Position numbers and translations under genes: made by a program. The notes beneath the pieces are model-generated. The model ran no database searches. It was given only the letters and a program-made list of their open reading frames with translations, and was not told the origin of the DNA. This document shows positions 32,379-40,351 of a DNA stretch of 60,958 nucleotides, piece by piece; position 1 is the first letter of the stretch; each line of letters begins with the position of its first letter. Source of the stretch: Alphaproteobacteria bacterium (GTDB lineage Bacteria; Pseudomonadota; Alphaproteobacteria; Micropepsales; Micropepsaceae); contig JAGWZW010000009.1 of NCBI GenBank assembly GCA_018971835.1, positions 1 to 60,958 on the forward strand. The letters are read 5' to 3'.

Positions 32379-33074
32379 TCAATAGGGCACGTCCAGCGCG
32401 TTGCAGAGGAATCTCATTAGGGGGCTGGCGGCGTGGAAAGTCTCGGTCACTTCCTCGATGAGATTGGGCGACTGTGCGAGTTTCACGTTGCCTTCGCGCA
32501 TGGCGAAGAAACTCTTGCGCTTGATATCCTCGATAAGTGGATGAGCAGGATCAAAGCCGCGCGGCGGCCGGCTTAAGGCGTCGCCCGCCACGCCTTCAAA
32601 GTGCGCGACGAAATTCCGGCCGGTGAGCATCTTCTTCCACGCCGTCGGCCTCGCGACGATAGCGCCGCGGATTTTCGCCAGCGCCTCGAATGGAGGCAAC
32701 CACAGCCCGCCGCCGAAGAATATCTCGTCCGGTGCGAAGTGCATGTAAAAGCCCGGCGCATGCGCATCCCTGCCGAACCGGTGGCGGAAGTGGCACGCGG
32801 CATGCTCCTTGTAGGGCCGCTTGTCCTTTGAGAAGCGCACGTCGCGATAGACGCGGAACATCGAACCGCCGGTCACCCTAGGATCGGCGGTGAAGTTCTT
32901 GGTAATCTTGGCTAAACGCGGCGCCATCGCCTCGATGAAGGCCGACATCGGCACCTGCACATTTTCACGGAACCGTTGCTTATTGGCTTCGAACCAAGCG
33001 CGGTCGTTGTTCGCCCTCAATTCACGGAAGAAAGCGAAAAAATCTCTGCCGAAGCCACTGAATTCCGCCGACAT
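32379..33074 (-). CDS. DUF2461 (TIGR02453) family protein
   Basis: This 231-residue protein matches the DUF2461 family: FGRDFFAFFRELRANNDRAWFEANKQRF at the N-terminus, RVYRDVRFSKDKRPYKEHAACHF in the middle, and HFAPDEIFFGGGLWLPP. The conserved Trp, Tyr and basic residues are in place. The family has no established function. It is the first gene of a two-gene operon with the unknown protein downstream. Confidence 0.88.
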   Translation of the reverse strand: MSAEFSGFGRDFFAFFRELRANNDRAWFEANKQRFRENVQVPMSAFIEAMAPRLAKITKNFTADPRVTGGSMFRVYRDVRFSKDKRPYKEHAACHFRHRFGRDAHAPGFYMHFAPDEIFFGGGLWLPPFEALAKIRGAIVARPTAWKKMLTGRNFVAHFEGVAGDALSRPPRGFDPAHPLIEDIKRKSFFAMREGNVKLAQSPNLIEEVTETFHAASPLMRFLCNALDVPY

Positions 33075-33121
33075 CGCGCACCTCCGGTAGCGACTCTAGC
33101 CCAGATCGTAGCCGCGCGCCT

Positions 33122-33589
33122 TCAGTCCTTACGGATATCAAACAGGTTTGTGACCAAAAAATCACCCGACTTGGTGGACGTGGCAGAGGTGATCTTGAAG
33201 ATACCGTTGGCGCGGAGCACTGGCATGCCGTCTGCCGTGGCCATGCCCTGCGCGAAAAGCAGATTCCGGGTTACACATGCCACATCCGCCTGACCCTCTA
33301 CCCAGGCGCCCAGCGGCGCCGGCGCGAGATAATCGCAAGCTAGGTGGACCGTCGGAAGGAACCCCATGTCGGTCTGGGATTGAAACCGCGCCGCGACCGG
33401 AAGTTGCATATCGGCAAAAAGCGCCAGCATGCCGCCATGTGCCACCATACCTGGGTTGCAGTGCCGCGGTTCAACACGAAAACCGAGCCTGAGATGCGTT
33501 CCGTCCCACCTGCCGTAAAGAGGACCGTTCACGTCGAGAAAACCCATCGGGAATTTGAAGGGAGCAAACCCCTCGGGGATCGTGTTCAT
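33122..33589 (-). CDS. Hotdog-fold thioesterase, PaaI family
   Basis: The 155-residue protein has the hotdog signature NPGMVAHGGMLALFADM near residue 45, where Gly-Gly and Asp form the thioester site, then FLPTVHLACDYLAPAPLGAWVEG and GMPVLRANGIFKI. It should hydrolyse an acyl-CoA; the acyl group is unknown. The start at 33589 is preceded by AGGG. It is divergent from groES, whose CIRCE-bearing promoter lies about 75-140 bases away. Confidence 0.85.
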   Translation of the reverse strand: MNTIPEGFAPFKFPMGFLDVNGPLYGRWDGTHLRLGFRVEPRHCNPGMVAHGGMLALFADMQLPVAARFQSQTDMGFLPTVHLACDYLAPAPLGAWVEGQADVACVTRNLLFAQGMATADGMPVLRANGIFKITSATSTKSGDFLVTNLFDIRKD

Positions 33590-33662
33590 ACCCTGCCTTC
33601 GAATAGCCGCAGGCCAAAAGAGGTAACCGGGGCGGTACCACCGCACAAGGCGGCGATCCCTC

Positions 33663-33691
33663 TTGACGTTCCAGATTCACGTAATTATGTA
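33663..33691 (+). promoter_or_regulatory. groES promoter (-35 TTGACG, -10 TATGTA)
   Basis: TTGACG at 33663-33668 and TATGTA at 33686-33691 are 17 bases apart, a housekeeping-type promoter. The -35 is preceded by C (CTTGA), as in alphaproteobacterial heat-shock promoters, so both sigma factors may read it. The expected transcription start is near 33698, just before the CIRCE element. Confidence 0.65.
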
Positions 33692-33703
33692 ACGCTACGA
33701 CGG

Positions 33704-33730
33704 TTAGCACTCTTTACGTGTGAGTGCTGC
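33704..33730 (+). promoter_or_regulatory. CIRCE element (HrcA operator) of groESL
   Basis: TTAGCACTC, nine bases, then GAGTGCTGC: 7 of 9 positions of the inverted repeat pair, against the consensus TTAGCACTC-N9-GAGTGCTAA. It lies just downstream of the predicted transcription start, where HrcA represses groESL in alphaproteobacteria. hrcA itself is not in the window. Confidence 0.93.
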
Positions 33731-33801
33731 CACGCCTGCGCCACTCTGGCGGGGTACAATTCAAGCACCTGTATCTATTGAACTTTCTAGGAGACATCCC
33801 C

Positions 33802-34110
33802 ATGAAGTTCCGTCCGCTCGGCGACCGCGTGGTCGTCCGCCGCATCAAGGAGGAGCAGAAGACCTCCGGCGGCATCATCATTCCTGAAACCGCCCAGGAG
33901 AAGCCGCAGGAAGGCGAAGTGATCGCCGTCGGCCCTGGTGCCCTCGACGACAACGGCAAGCGCGTCGTCCCTGAAGTAAAGGCCGGCGATTTCGTGCTGT
34001 TCGGCAAGTGGAGCGGCACCGAGGTCAAGATCGACGGCGAGGAACTCCTGATCATGAAGGAGTCCGACATCATGGGCATCGTCGAAGGCCGCAAGGTATC
34101 GAAAAAGTAA
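33802..34110 (+). CDS. groES: Co-chaperonin GroES
   Basis: GroES caps the GroEL cavity. The 102 residues include the mobile loop [21 protein letters not shown] and the C-terminal GRKVSKK. The ATG at 33802 follows AGGAGA; the frame upstream runs through the CIRCE element and is not coding. It is the first gene of the groES-groEL operon. Confidence 0.98.
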   Translation: MKFRPLGDRVVVRRIKEEQKTSGGIIIPETAQEKPQEGEVIAVGPGALDDNGKRVVPEVKAGDFVLFGKWSGTEVKIDGEELLIMKESDIMGIVEGRKVSKK

Positions 34111-34142
34111 GCCCGCGCCGCATCCCCAGAGAACAGATTTAG

Positions 34143-35804
<1,662 letters not shown>

Positions 35805-35833
35805 GTCCAGCGTTCCAACACAACGCTTGCCTG

Positions 35834-35862
35834 AAGGGGCCGGAGAAATCCGGCCCCTTTTT
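35834..35862 (+). terminator. Rho-independent terminator after groEL
   Basis: AAGGGGCCGG and CCGGCCCCTT form a 10-bp stem around AGAAAT, followed by Ts. It ends directly at the stop codon of the opposite-strand TonB-domain gene. Confidence 0.92.
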
Positions 35863-35864
35863 GC

Positions 35865-36407
35865 TTATTCCGGCTTCACACCCGCGCCGGGCACGGGCTC
35901 GTTCTTCTGGCCTTCATTGGGACCGAGCGCCCAGACGACAGTGGCAGTCCACGGCACGTCGGTCAGCACGCTGTTCCTGATCGCGGGCTCGTAGTGCCAC
36001 CGAGAAGCACATTCGACCGCTGCGTCGTCGAGTCGTTCGTATCCGCTAGCCTTCGTCACGATGACGTCCGAAACCGTGCCGTCGGTCAGCACCTTGAAGG
36101 CAAGCTCCGTCGTGCCCTCCTGGCCCCAAAGCCGCGACCAGAAGGGGTAATCGTCCTTGCAATCCTGAGACCCGGACGGCCGGGGCGTCCGGTTGATCTT
36201 CTCCGGCACCGGCACTTTCACGATCTGCCTGGGCTGTTCGGCCGGGGCGTGAACCATGAACATCGCGGCCAAATGGTAGAAGAAAAGAACCGATGAGGCG
36301 GTCGCCAGACCGCCCGCAATGATCCAGGCCCAAAGATTGTGGCGAAAGCGCTCGTTGAAGAATAACCCAGACGAAACGACGAATACGATGAACTCGATGG
36401 CGACCAT
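35865..36407 (-). CDS. Membrane-anchored TonB C-terminal domain protein
   Basis: The 180-residue protein has two N-terminal membrane helices (about 2-17 and 24-50), a short Pro-rich linker (VKVPVPEKINRTPRP), and a TonB-type C-terminal domain: GTTELAFKVLTDGTVSDVIVTKASGYERLDDAAVECASRWHYEPA. No exbB or exbD is nearby. The extra helix and short linker make energising an outer-membrane receptor less certain. The ATG at 36407 is preceded by GGAG. Confidence 0.8.
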   Translation of the reverse strand: MVAIEFIVFVVSSGLFFNERFRHNLWAWIIAGGLATASSVLFFYHLAAMFMVHAPAEQPRQIVKVPVPEKINRTPRPSGSQDCKDDYPFWSRLWGQEGTTELAFKVLTDGTVSDVIVTKASGYERLDDAAVECASRWHYEPAIRNSVLTDVPWTATVVWALGPNEGQKNEPVPGAGVKPE

Positions 36408-36497
36408 ACTATCTCCAGGCCAATATTGCGCGGATGCACCGTTCAAGAGCCTGTCGCCAGGCTTTGACAGCGCCGCCGCGGTGGGGACATCCAGGCA

Positions 36498-36749
36498 TCA
36501 GCCGTCCTGCGCCGTGTCGCGGAAATAGACCTCGACCGTGCCGGAATATTTGATCGTCATCGGGTTGCCGTGACGGTCCACCGTCTTGCCGACGGCGAGG
36601 CGCACCCAGCCTTCGCTCACGCAATATTCCTCGACGTTGGTGCGGTCCACGCCGTTGAAGCGCACGCCCACGCCGCGCTCCAGCAACGCCGCGTCGTGAA
36701 AAGGGCTCTTGGGACTGGCCGAGAGGCGATCGGGAGGCGTGTCGGACAT
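36498..36749 (-). CDS. DUF3297 family protein
   Basis: The 83-residue protein matches DUF3297: PPDRLSASPKSPFHDAALLERGVGVRFNGVDRTNVEEYCVSEGWVRLAVGKTVDRHGNPMTIKYSGTVEVYF fits end to end. No function is known for the family. The start at 36749 (MSDTPP) has a weak ribosome site; an ATG five codons upstream is possible. The far longer open frame above it is antisense to the thioredoxin gene and not coding. Confidence 0.85.
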   Translation of the reverse strand: MSDTPPDRLSASPKSPFHDAALLERGVGVRFNGVDRTNVEEYCVSEGWVRLAVGKTVDRHGNPMTIKYSGTVEVYFRDTAQDG

Positions 36750-36947
36750 GGCGGCAATTTCCATCAACTGCAGGCGTTTCGGCGCCATAAATAGGCGAAA
36801 CCGCGGCTTCTGCCAACGCCGCCGGACAACCGCGGCCGGACTGAATCGTTTCCTAAATTCGCGCCAATATCGCCGGGCAGCGGCCCTCCCCCACACACGT
36901 TGATCCAAAGCAAGGCGCGGCTTGAAGGCGCGCGGCATCCTTCGCCT

Positions 36948-37400
36948 ATGTCGGACGCCCGGATCACCCCCTGTCCAGCCTGCAACACCATGAACCGTGT
37001 GCCGGTGGACAAGCCAGCGCGCGATGCCAAGTGCGGGCGCTGTGGCCAGCCGCTCTTCAGCGGCCATCCCATGACGATGACGGCGTCGCATTTCGCGGCC
37101 CATGCCAACGCAAAGGATCTGCCGCTGCTGATCGACTTCTGGGCCGAATGGTGCGGGCCGTGCCGCATGATGGCGCCCGCGTTCGAAGCGGCGGCCCGCG
37201 AGTTCGAACCGCGCCTGCGCTTCGCCAAGGTGAACTCGGACACCGAAAACGAATTGGCTGTCCGCTTCAACATACGTTCCATTCCCACCCTCGTGCTGGT
37301 GCGGGACGGGCGCGAAGCCGCGCGCGTTTCGGGCGCGATGCAGTTGCCGCAGTTGCGCCAGTGGATTGCTGCACACCTGCCGACAGCGGCCGGTTATTGA
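36948..37400 (+). CDS. trxC: Thioredoxin 2 (zinc-finger thioredoxin)
   Basis: The 150-residue protein has an N-terminal zinc ribbon with CPAC (residues 9-12) and CGRCG (29-33), then a thioredoxin domain with the WCGPC active site near residue 68 and the cis-proline in RSIPTLVL. This layout is TrxC, a cytoplasmic disulfide reductase linked to oxidative stress. The start at 36948 is where the zinc ribbon begins. It is divergent from the DUF3297 gene. Confidence 0.95.
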   Translation: MSDARITPCPACNTMNRVPVDKPARDAKCGRCGQPLFSGHPMTMTASHFAAHANAKDLPLLIDFWAEWCGPCRMMAPAFEAAAREFEPRLRFAKVNSDTENELAVRFNIRSIPTLVLVRDGREAARVSGAMQLPQLRQWIAAHLPTAAGY

Positions 37401-37462
37401 TCCGTCTCAGCGCAGCGCCCCGCTGGGCAGTTAGGGTCACCGAAGATCGGCAGGAGGCCAAG

Positions 37463-37777
37463 ATGGCATCAAGATCAATACCGCAGACACAATGCCTGGC
37501 ATTTCGAACGGGGCTGCTGGCCGCGCTCGTTCTGAGCGCATCGCTCGCAACTGCCCAAGCACAGCCATATCACCGGCACCACAATGTCTGGAATTGCCGT
37601 GCGCAGGTCGAACTGGCGCAGGACAGGCTGGATCGCGCCATCGCGCGCCACGGCGGACACTCCATCCAGGCAGTCGAACGTCGCCGCGAACTCATGGCAA
37701 CGCGCGACCGCTGCTGGCGCATGGAGCATCGCTGGTGGGATCCCCGCGACCGTCGCTGGCATGATCGCCACTGGTAA
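37463..37777 (+). CDS. Small secreted His/Arg/Trp-rich protein
   Basis: I do not recognise a family. The 104-residue precursor has a signal peptide (residues 1-34, ending ATAQAQ) and a mature part with two Cys and an unusual His/Arg/Trp-rich end (WRMEHRWWDPRDRRWHDRHW). The strong AGGAGG at 37451 fixes the start. The charged aromatic tail could bind metal or anionic surface, which is speculation. A second secreted-protein gene follows. Confidence 0.7.
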   Translation: MASRSIPQTQCLAFRTGLLAALVLSASLATAQAQPYHRHHNVWNCRAQVELAQDRLDRAIARHGGHSIQAVERRRELMATRDRCWRMEHRWWDPRDRRWHDRHW

Positions 37778-37922
37778 TCCCGCGATGGCAGGGTGATGGA
37801 GGCCCGGCGGGGGGATTGACGCCGCCTGTCCGCCGAATAACGGTGTGGTTCAGCCGTCGTTCATCTGCTTGGGGCTGCAATCTCTGGCGCGCAGGCCTTG
37901 CGCGCCTATTTGGGAGGAACTC

Positions 37923-38759
37923 ATGACCGTCATCCGCAACGTCGCCCTGGCGACGCTTCTGGCTGCCTTCACCGCTGCTCCAGCTTTGGCCGATTGGCAG
38001 AACGCCGGCCAGGTCCGTTTCAGCCGCGACGATACGGACGACTCTGCGTCCGGTCTCGACCAGCCGGTGCGCACCGTGTCCCTCACCGCTCGCGGCAGCG
38101 ATGTCCAATGCGAGCAGGTGGTCGCCACCTTCGCCAGCGGGCGCCAGGTCGATCTGTTCTCCGGGCAACTGGAGCGCGACCAGGCCACGCGTGTCGATCT
38201 GCCAGGCGACGCCCATGTGATTCGCCGTCTGGACTTCCGCTGCCGCCCCGAGCGCGAGCATGCACGCGTAGAAATCGCTGCGGACACGGCCGACTACGGC
38301 AATCGTCCCGGCTGGGATCGTGGCGGGCCCGGCGACCGCGGCGATCGCGACAACCGCGACAACGGCCGCTGGGGCAGCTATCGGCTGCCGCCGCGCGAGC
38401 CCGGCGGCGGGGTGCTGAGGCCGGATCATTGGGAGCGGTACCGCCAGCTCGCCGTTCAGGAATTCGACCGCGAAGGCGACCGCCGGAAAAGCGACGTCGG
38501 CCCGGCCGGCAATCGTGTCGAGGCCGTGGTGCTGCGGCCGGTAGATGGCGATGCCCGTTGCCAGCGCGTAGTGGTCTGGAAGCGGGACGGCGACCGCGCC
38601 GAACTTGCCACCGGGCGTTACGATGTGCTGCGGCGCGGCTACGCCTATGTGCTCGATCTGCCGGGAGATGCAACCAACCTCACCGAAGTGGCGATGGCAT
38701 GCCAGTCCCTCGGCGACAACGATGTGCGCATCGAGGTCTGGGCCAAGGCGAAAGACTGA
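37923..38759 (+). CDS. Secreted protein with an internal domain duplication
   Basis: The 278-residue precursor has a signal peptide (residues 1-23, ending ALA). The mature part has two similar halves: residues about 47-122 (TVSLTARGSDVQCEQVVATF...RVDLPGDAH..RRLDFRC..ARVEIAAD) and 198-275 (AVVLRPVDGDARCQRVVVWK...VLDLPGDATNLTEVAMAC..VRIEVWAK), each with two Cys. A Gly/Asp/Arg-rich linker with DRGDRDNRDN joins them. The family is unknown to me. GGGAGG precedes the ATG. Confidence 0.75.
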   Translation: MTVIRNVALATLLAAFTAAPALADWQNAGQVRFSRDDTDDSASGLDQPVRTVSLTARGSDVQCEQVVATFASGRQVDLFSGQLERDQATRVDLPGDAHVIRRLDFRCRPEREHARVEIAADTADYGNRPGWDRGGPGDRGDRDNRDNGRWGSYRLPPREPGGGVLRPDHWERYRQLAVQEFDREGDRRKSDVGPAGNRVEAVVLRPVDGDARCQRVVVWKRDGDRAELATGRYDVLRRGYAYVLDLPGDATNLTEVAMACQSLGDNDVRIEVWAKAKD

Positions 38760-38903
38760 GCGCGTTCCAGCCGGCTGGCGCTGCCTGTCGCCCATCGGGA
38801 CGGGCCGCGCCGGCCGATTTTCGCCAAACCATTGTTCCGGCGCGAAATTCGGCCTGAGGTTGTTTTTGCGCCTCGGCTCTCCCCCCTCTGCCGTGCCACA
38901 GAA

Positions 38904-38921
38904 TGAATGAACGTTCATTCA
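38904..38921. promoter_or_regulatory. Perfect 18-bp palindrome, TetR-type operator
   Basis: The site reads TGAATGAACGTTCATTCA, identical on both strands. Operators of the TetR/AcrR family often have the form TGAATGA-N-TCATTCA. No TetR gene is adjacent in the window; the nearest genes end at 38759 and 39361, both pointing toward the site, so the palindrome is not in an obvious promoter. Confidence 0.55.
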
Positions 38922-39032
38922 CGTCGTTGTTTTTTTACACCGCCTTTCGCGCACAGTTCTGCGTTCGCACGCGAGAGGCTTCCCGCGCACCGCTCGCGCC
39001 GCCAGCGATTTGGAGCGCACGCGAACGCCGCA

Positions 39033-39062
39033 TTATCCACCCGCTTCGGGCGACGTGGATAA
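39033..39062. promoter_or_regulatory. Two opposed DnaA-box-like octamers
   Basis: TTATCCAC (39033-39040) and GTGGATAA (39055-39062) face each other across 14 bases. Each matches eight of the nine bases of the DnaA box TTATCCACA. The spacer can pair partly (CGC/GCG), so a plain hairpin is an alternative reading. Confidence 0.35.
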
Positions 39063-39159
39063 GTTCGCGCGCGCGTGTCGTTTTGTGCAGCAGCGCCGGG
39101 GAGATGGAGAAACCGGGAGCGTGAAGAGGCTAGAGTATCCGTTCAGGTTTATCCATTTC

Positions 39160-39259
39160 CGTCATGGCCGCCGCTGTTGGCGGCCATCCATGAACACGGA
39201 TTTTCCAGCTCTTGCCAGACTTGTGTTCATGGATCGCCGAGACAAGCTCGGCGATGACG
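39160..39259. repeat. Branched palindromic intergenic repeat (cloverleaf-like)
   Basis: Four nested stems fit together: CGTCAT (39160-39165) with ATGACG (39254-39259); GGCCGCC with GGCGGCC (39166-39185); ATCCATGAACAC (39186-39197) with GTGTTCATGGAT (39223-39234); and TCGCCGAG with CTCGGCGA (39234-39254). When read as protein it gives MDRRDKLGDD, like the MDxRDKxGxD signature of a dispersed alphaproteobacterial intergenic repeat. Other copies would lie outside the window. Confidence 0.75.
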
Positions 39260-39360
39260 TAAGAAAAATGAGTCAACCCAAACGTCCGTTGCTCCAAACG
39301 TGCATTCCAGCGGTGCAGAATCGGCGATATCCAGAGCGACGCGGCGTCACCGTCTGGGCA

Positions 39361-39720
39361 TCACGGTTTGGGCTTGGCCGGCGGCGTATAGGGCTCGAAC
39401 GTACCAAGCATGCACACCTCATGCGTCTGCAAGACGTAGATCACCTGCTGGTTGGAACAAATCTGCCCATCGCGGGTGATATAGGCAAAGCCGTGGAACG
39501 TCAGGCTCGGACAGCGGTTCTGGAGCGTGTTTTTCCAGATTTTGCCGCCCTTCATATAGAACAGCAGCGTCTTGGCATCGACGGTGTGGGTGTGGTCGAT
39601 CATGTAGGTCCAGAGGCACACCGGCGGCGTATGTTTCTGCGGTTGCGGTGGGGCGCCCTGCGCCCATGCCGCACCGAGTGCGAGGCTGGCAATCAGGCTG
39701 CCGATGGCGATCGCTTTCAT
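39361..39720 (-). CDS. Secreted DUF6491-like protein, copy 1
   Basis: The 119-residue precursor has a signal peptide (1-23, ending AWAQG). The mature part reads PVCLWTYMIDHTHTVDAKTLLFYMKGGKIWKNTLQNRCPSLTFHGFAY..DGQICSNQQVIYVL..HEVCMLGTF, with four conserved Cys and a Pro-rich end. This resembles the DUF6491 family of small periplasmic proteins, whose function is unknown. AGGAGA precedes the ATG. A paralogue lies upstream in the same direction. Confidence 0.7.
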   Translation of the reverse strand: MKAIAIGSLIASLALGAAWAQGAPPQPQKHTPPVCLWTYMIDHTHTVDAKTLLFYMKGGKIWKNTLQNRCPSLTFHGFAYITRDGQICSNQQVIYVLQTHEVCMLGTFEPYTPPAKPKP

Positions 39721-39824
39721 GACCATTCTCCTGTTGGCAGGGCCACGTAAACAATTGTCGGTCCGCGCCGATGCGGGCGCAACACACGATTTCTCTACTG
39801 CGCCTGTCTGCGGCGCAGCCGCGA

Positions 39825-40199
39825 TCAGCGCGCAGGCTTCGCCTTTGGCGGCGTATAGGGGGTGAACGCCCCCATCATGCAGACCGTGCCCATGCGCAGG
39901 ACATGGATGGTCTGCATATTGTCGCAAATCTCGTCCGGCGGCGTCGGTGCATAGGCGAATCCCTCGAATTTCAGGCCGACGCAGTCGTTCAACAGCGTGT
40001 TCTGCCAGACCTTGCCGTCACGCATGTAGAACAGGATGGTGCGCGAGTTCGGCACTTCGGTATGATCGATTTGTATGGTCCGCAGGCAGACCGGCCGGGA
40101 GGCTTGCCCTGCCGCGATTGCGGGCCCGGCAAGGGCAGCAAGCTCAAGGGCAGCAGGCGCAAGGACCGCGAACGCCGCGGCAGCGATGGCAGTCTTCAT
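39825..40199 (-). CDS. Secreted DUF6491-like protein, copy 2
   Basis: This is a 124-residue precursor with a signal peptide (1-30, ending AIAAG) and a mature domain closely like copy 1: PVCLRTIQIDHTEVPNSRTILFYMRDGKVWQNTLLNDCVGLKFEGFAY..DEICDNMQTIHVL..GTVCMMGAFTPYTPP. The four Cys and the YTPPxxKP end are shared. The two genes are separated by about 100 bases, so they arose by tandem duplication and then diverged. Confidence 0.7.
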   Translation of the reverse strand: MKTAIAAAAFAVLAPAALELAALAGPAIAAGQASRPVCLRTIQIDHTEVPNSRTILFYMRDGKVWQNTLLNDCVGLKFEGFAYAPTPPDEICDNMQTIHVLRMGTVCMMGAFTPYTPPKAKPAR

Positions 40200-40351
40200 G
40201 ACCAGTTCCTTTGCACGCCCCCGGTGGCCATTCTGGCCCAAGCCGGAGCGCGGGAATAGTGGCCGGATCGCGGCCGGACAAGGCTCCGCATTGACTTCGC
40301 AGCCGGGCTTGAGGATGGTCCTTTTTTTCCCGGCCTATCAGGAGAATCGCC

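Larger units (their letters stand above)
38760..39360. other. 601-bp intergenic region with several palindromic signals
   Basis: I see no credible gene here; the open frames are arginine-rich or cross the repeats. It holds an 18-bp TetR-type palindrome (38904-38921), two opposed DnaA-box-like octamers (39033-39062) and a 100-bp branched palindromic repeat (39160-39259). The concentration of structured elements suggests an old insertion or gene-loss site. Confidence 0.6.

Noticed and set aside
39010..39750. 246-codon plus-strand frame through the 39-kb intergenic region
   Set aside because: It reads through the branched repeat and then antisense to a secreted-protein gene; no start signal or family match.
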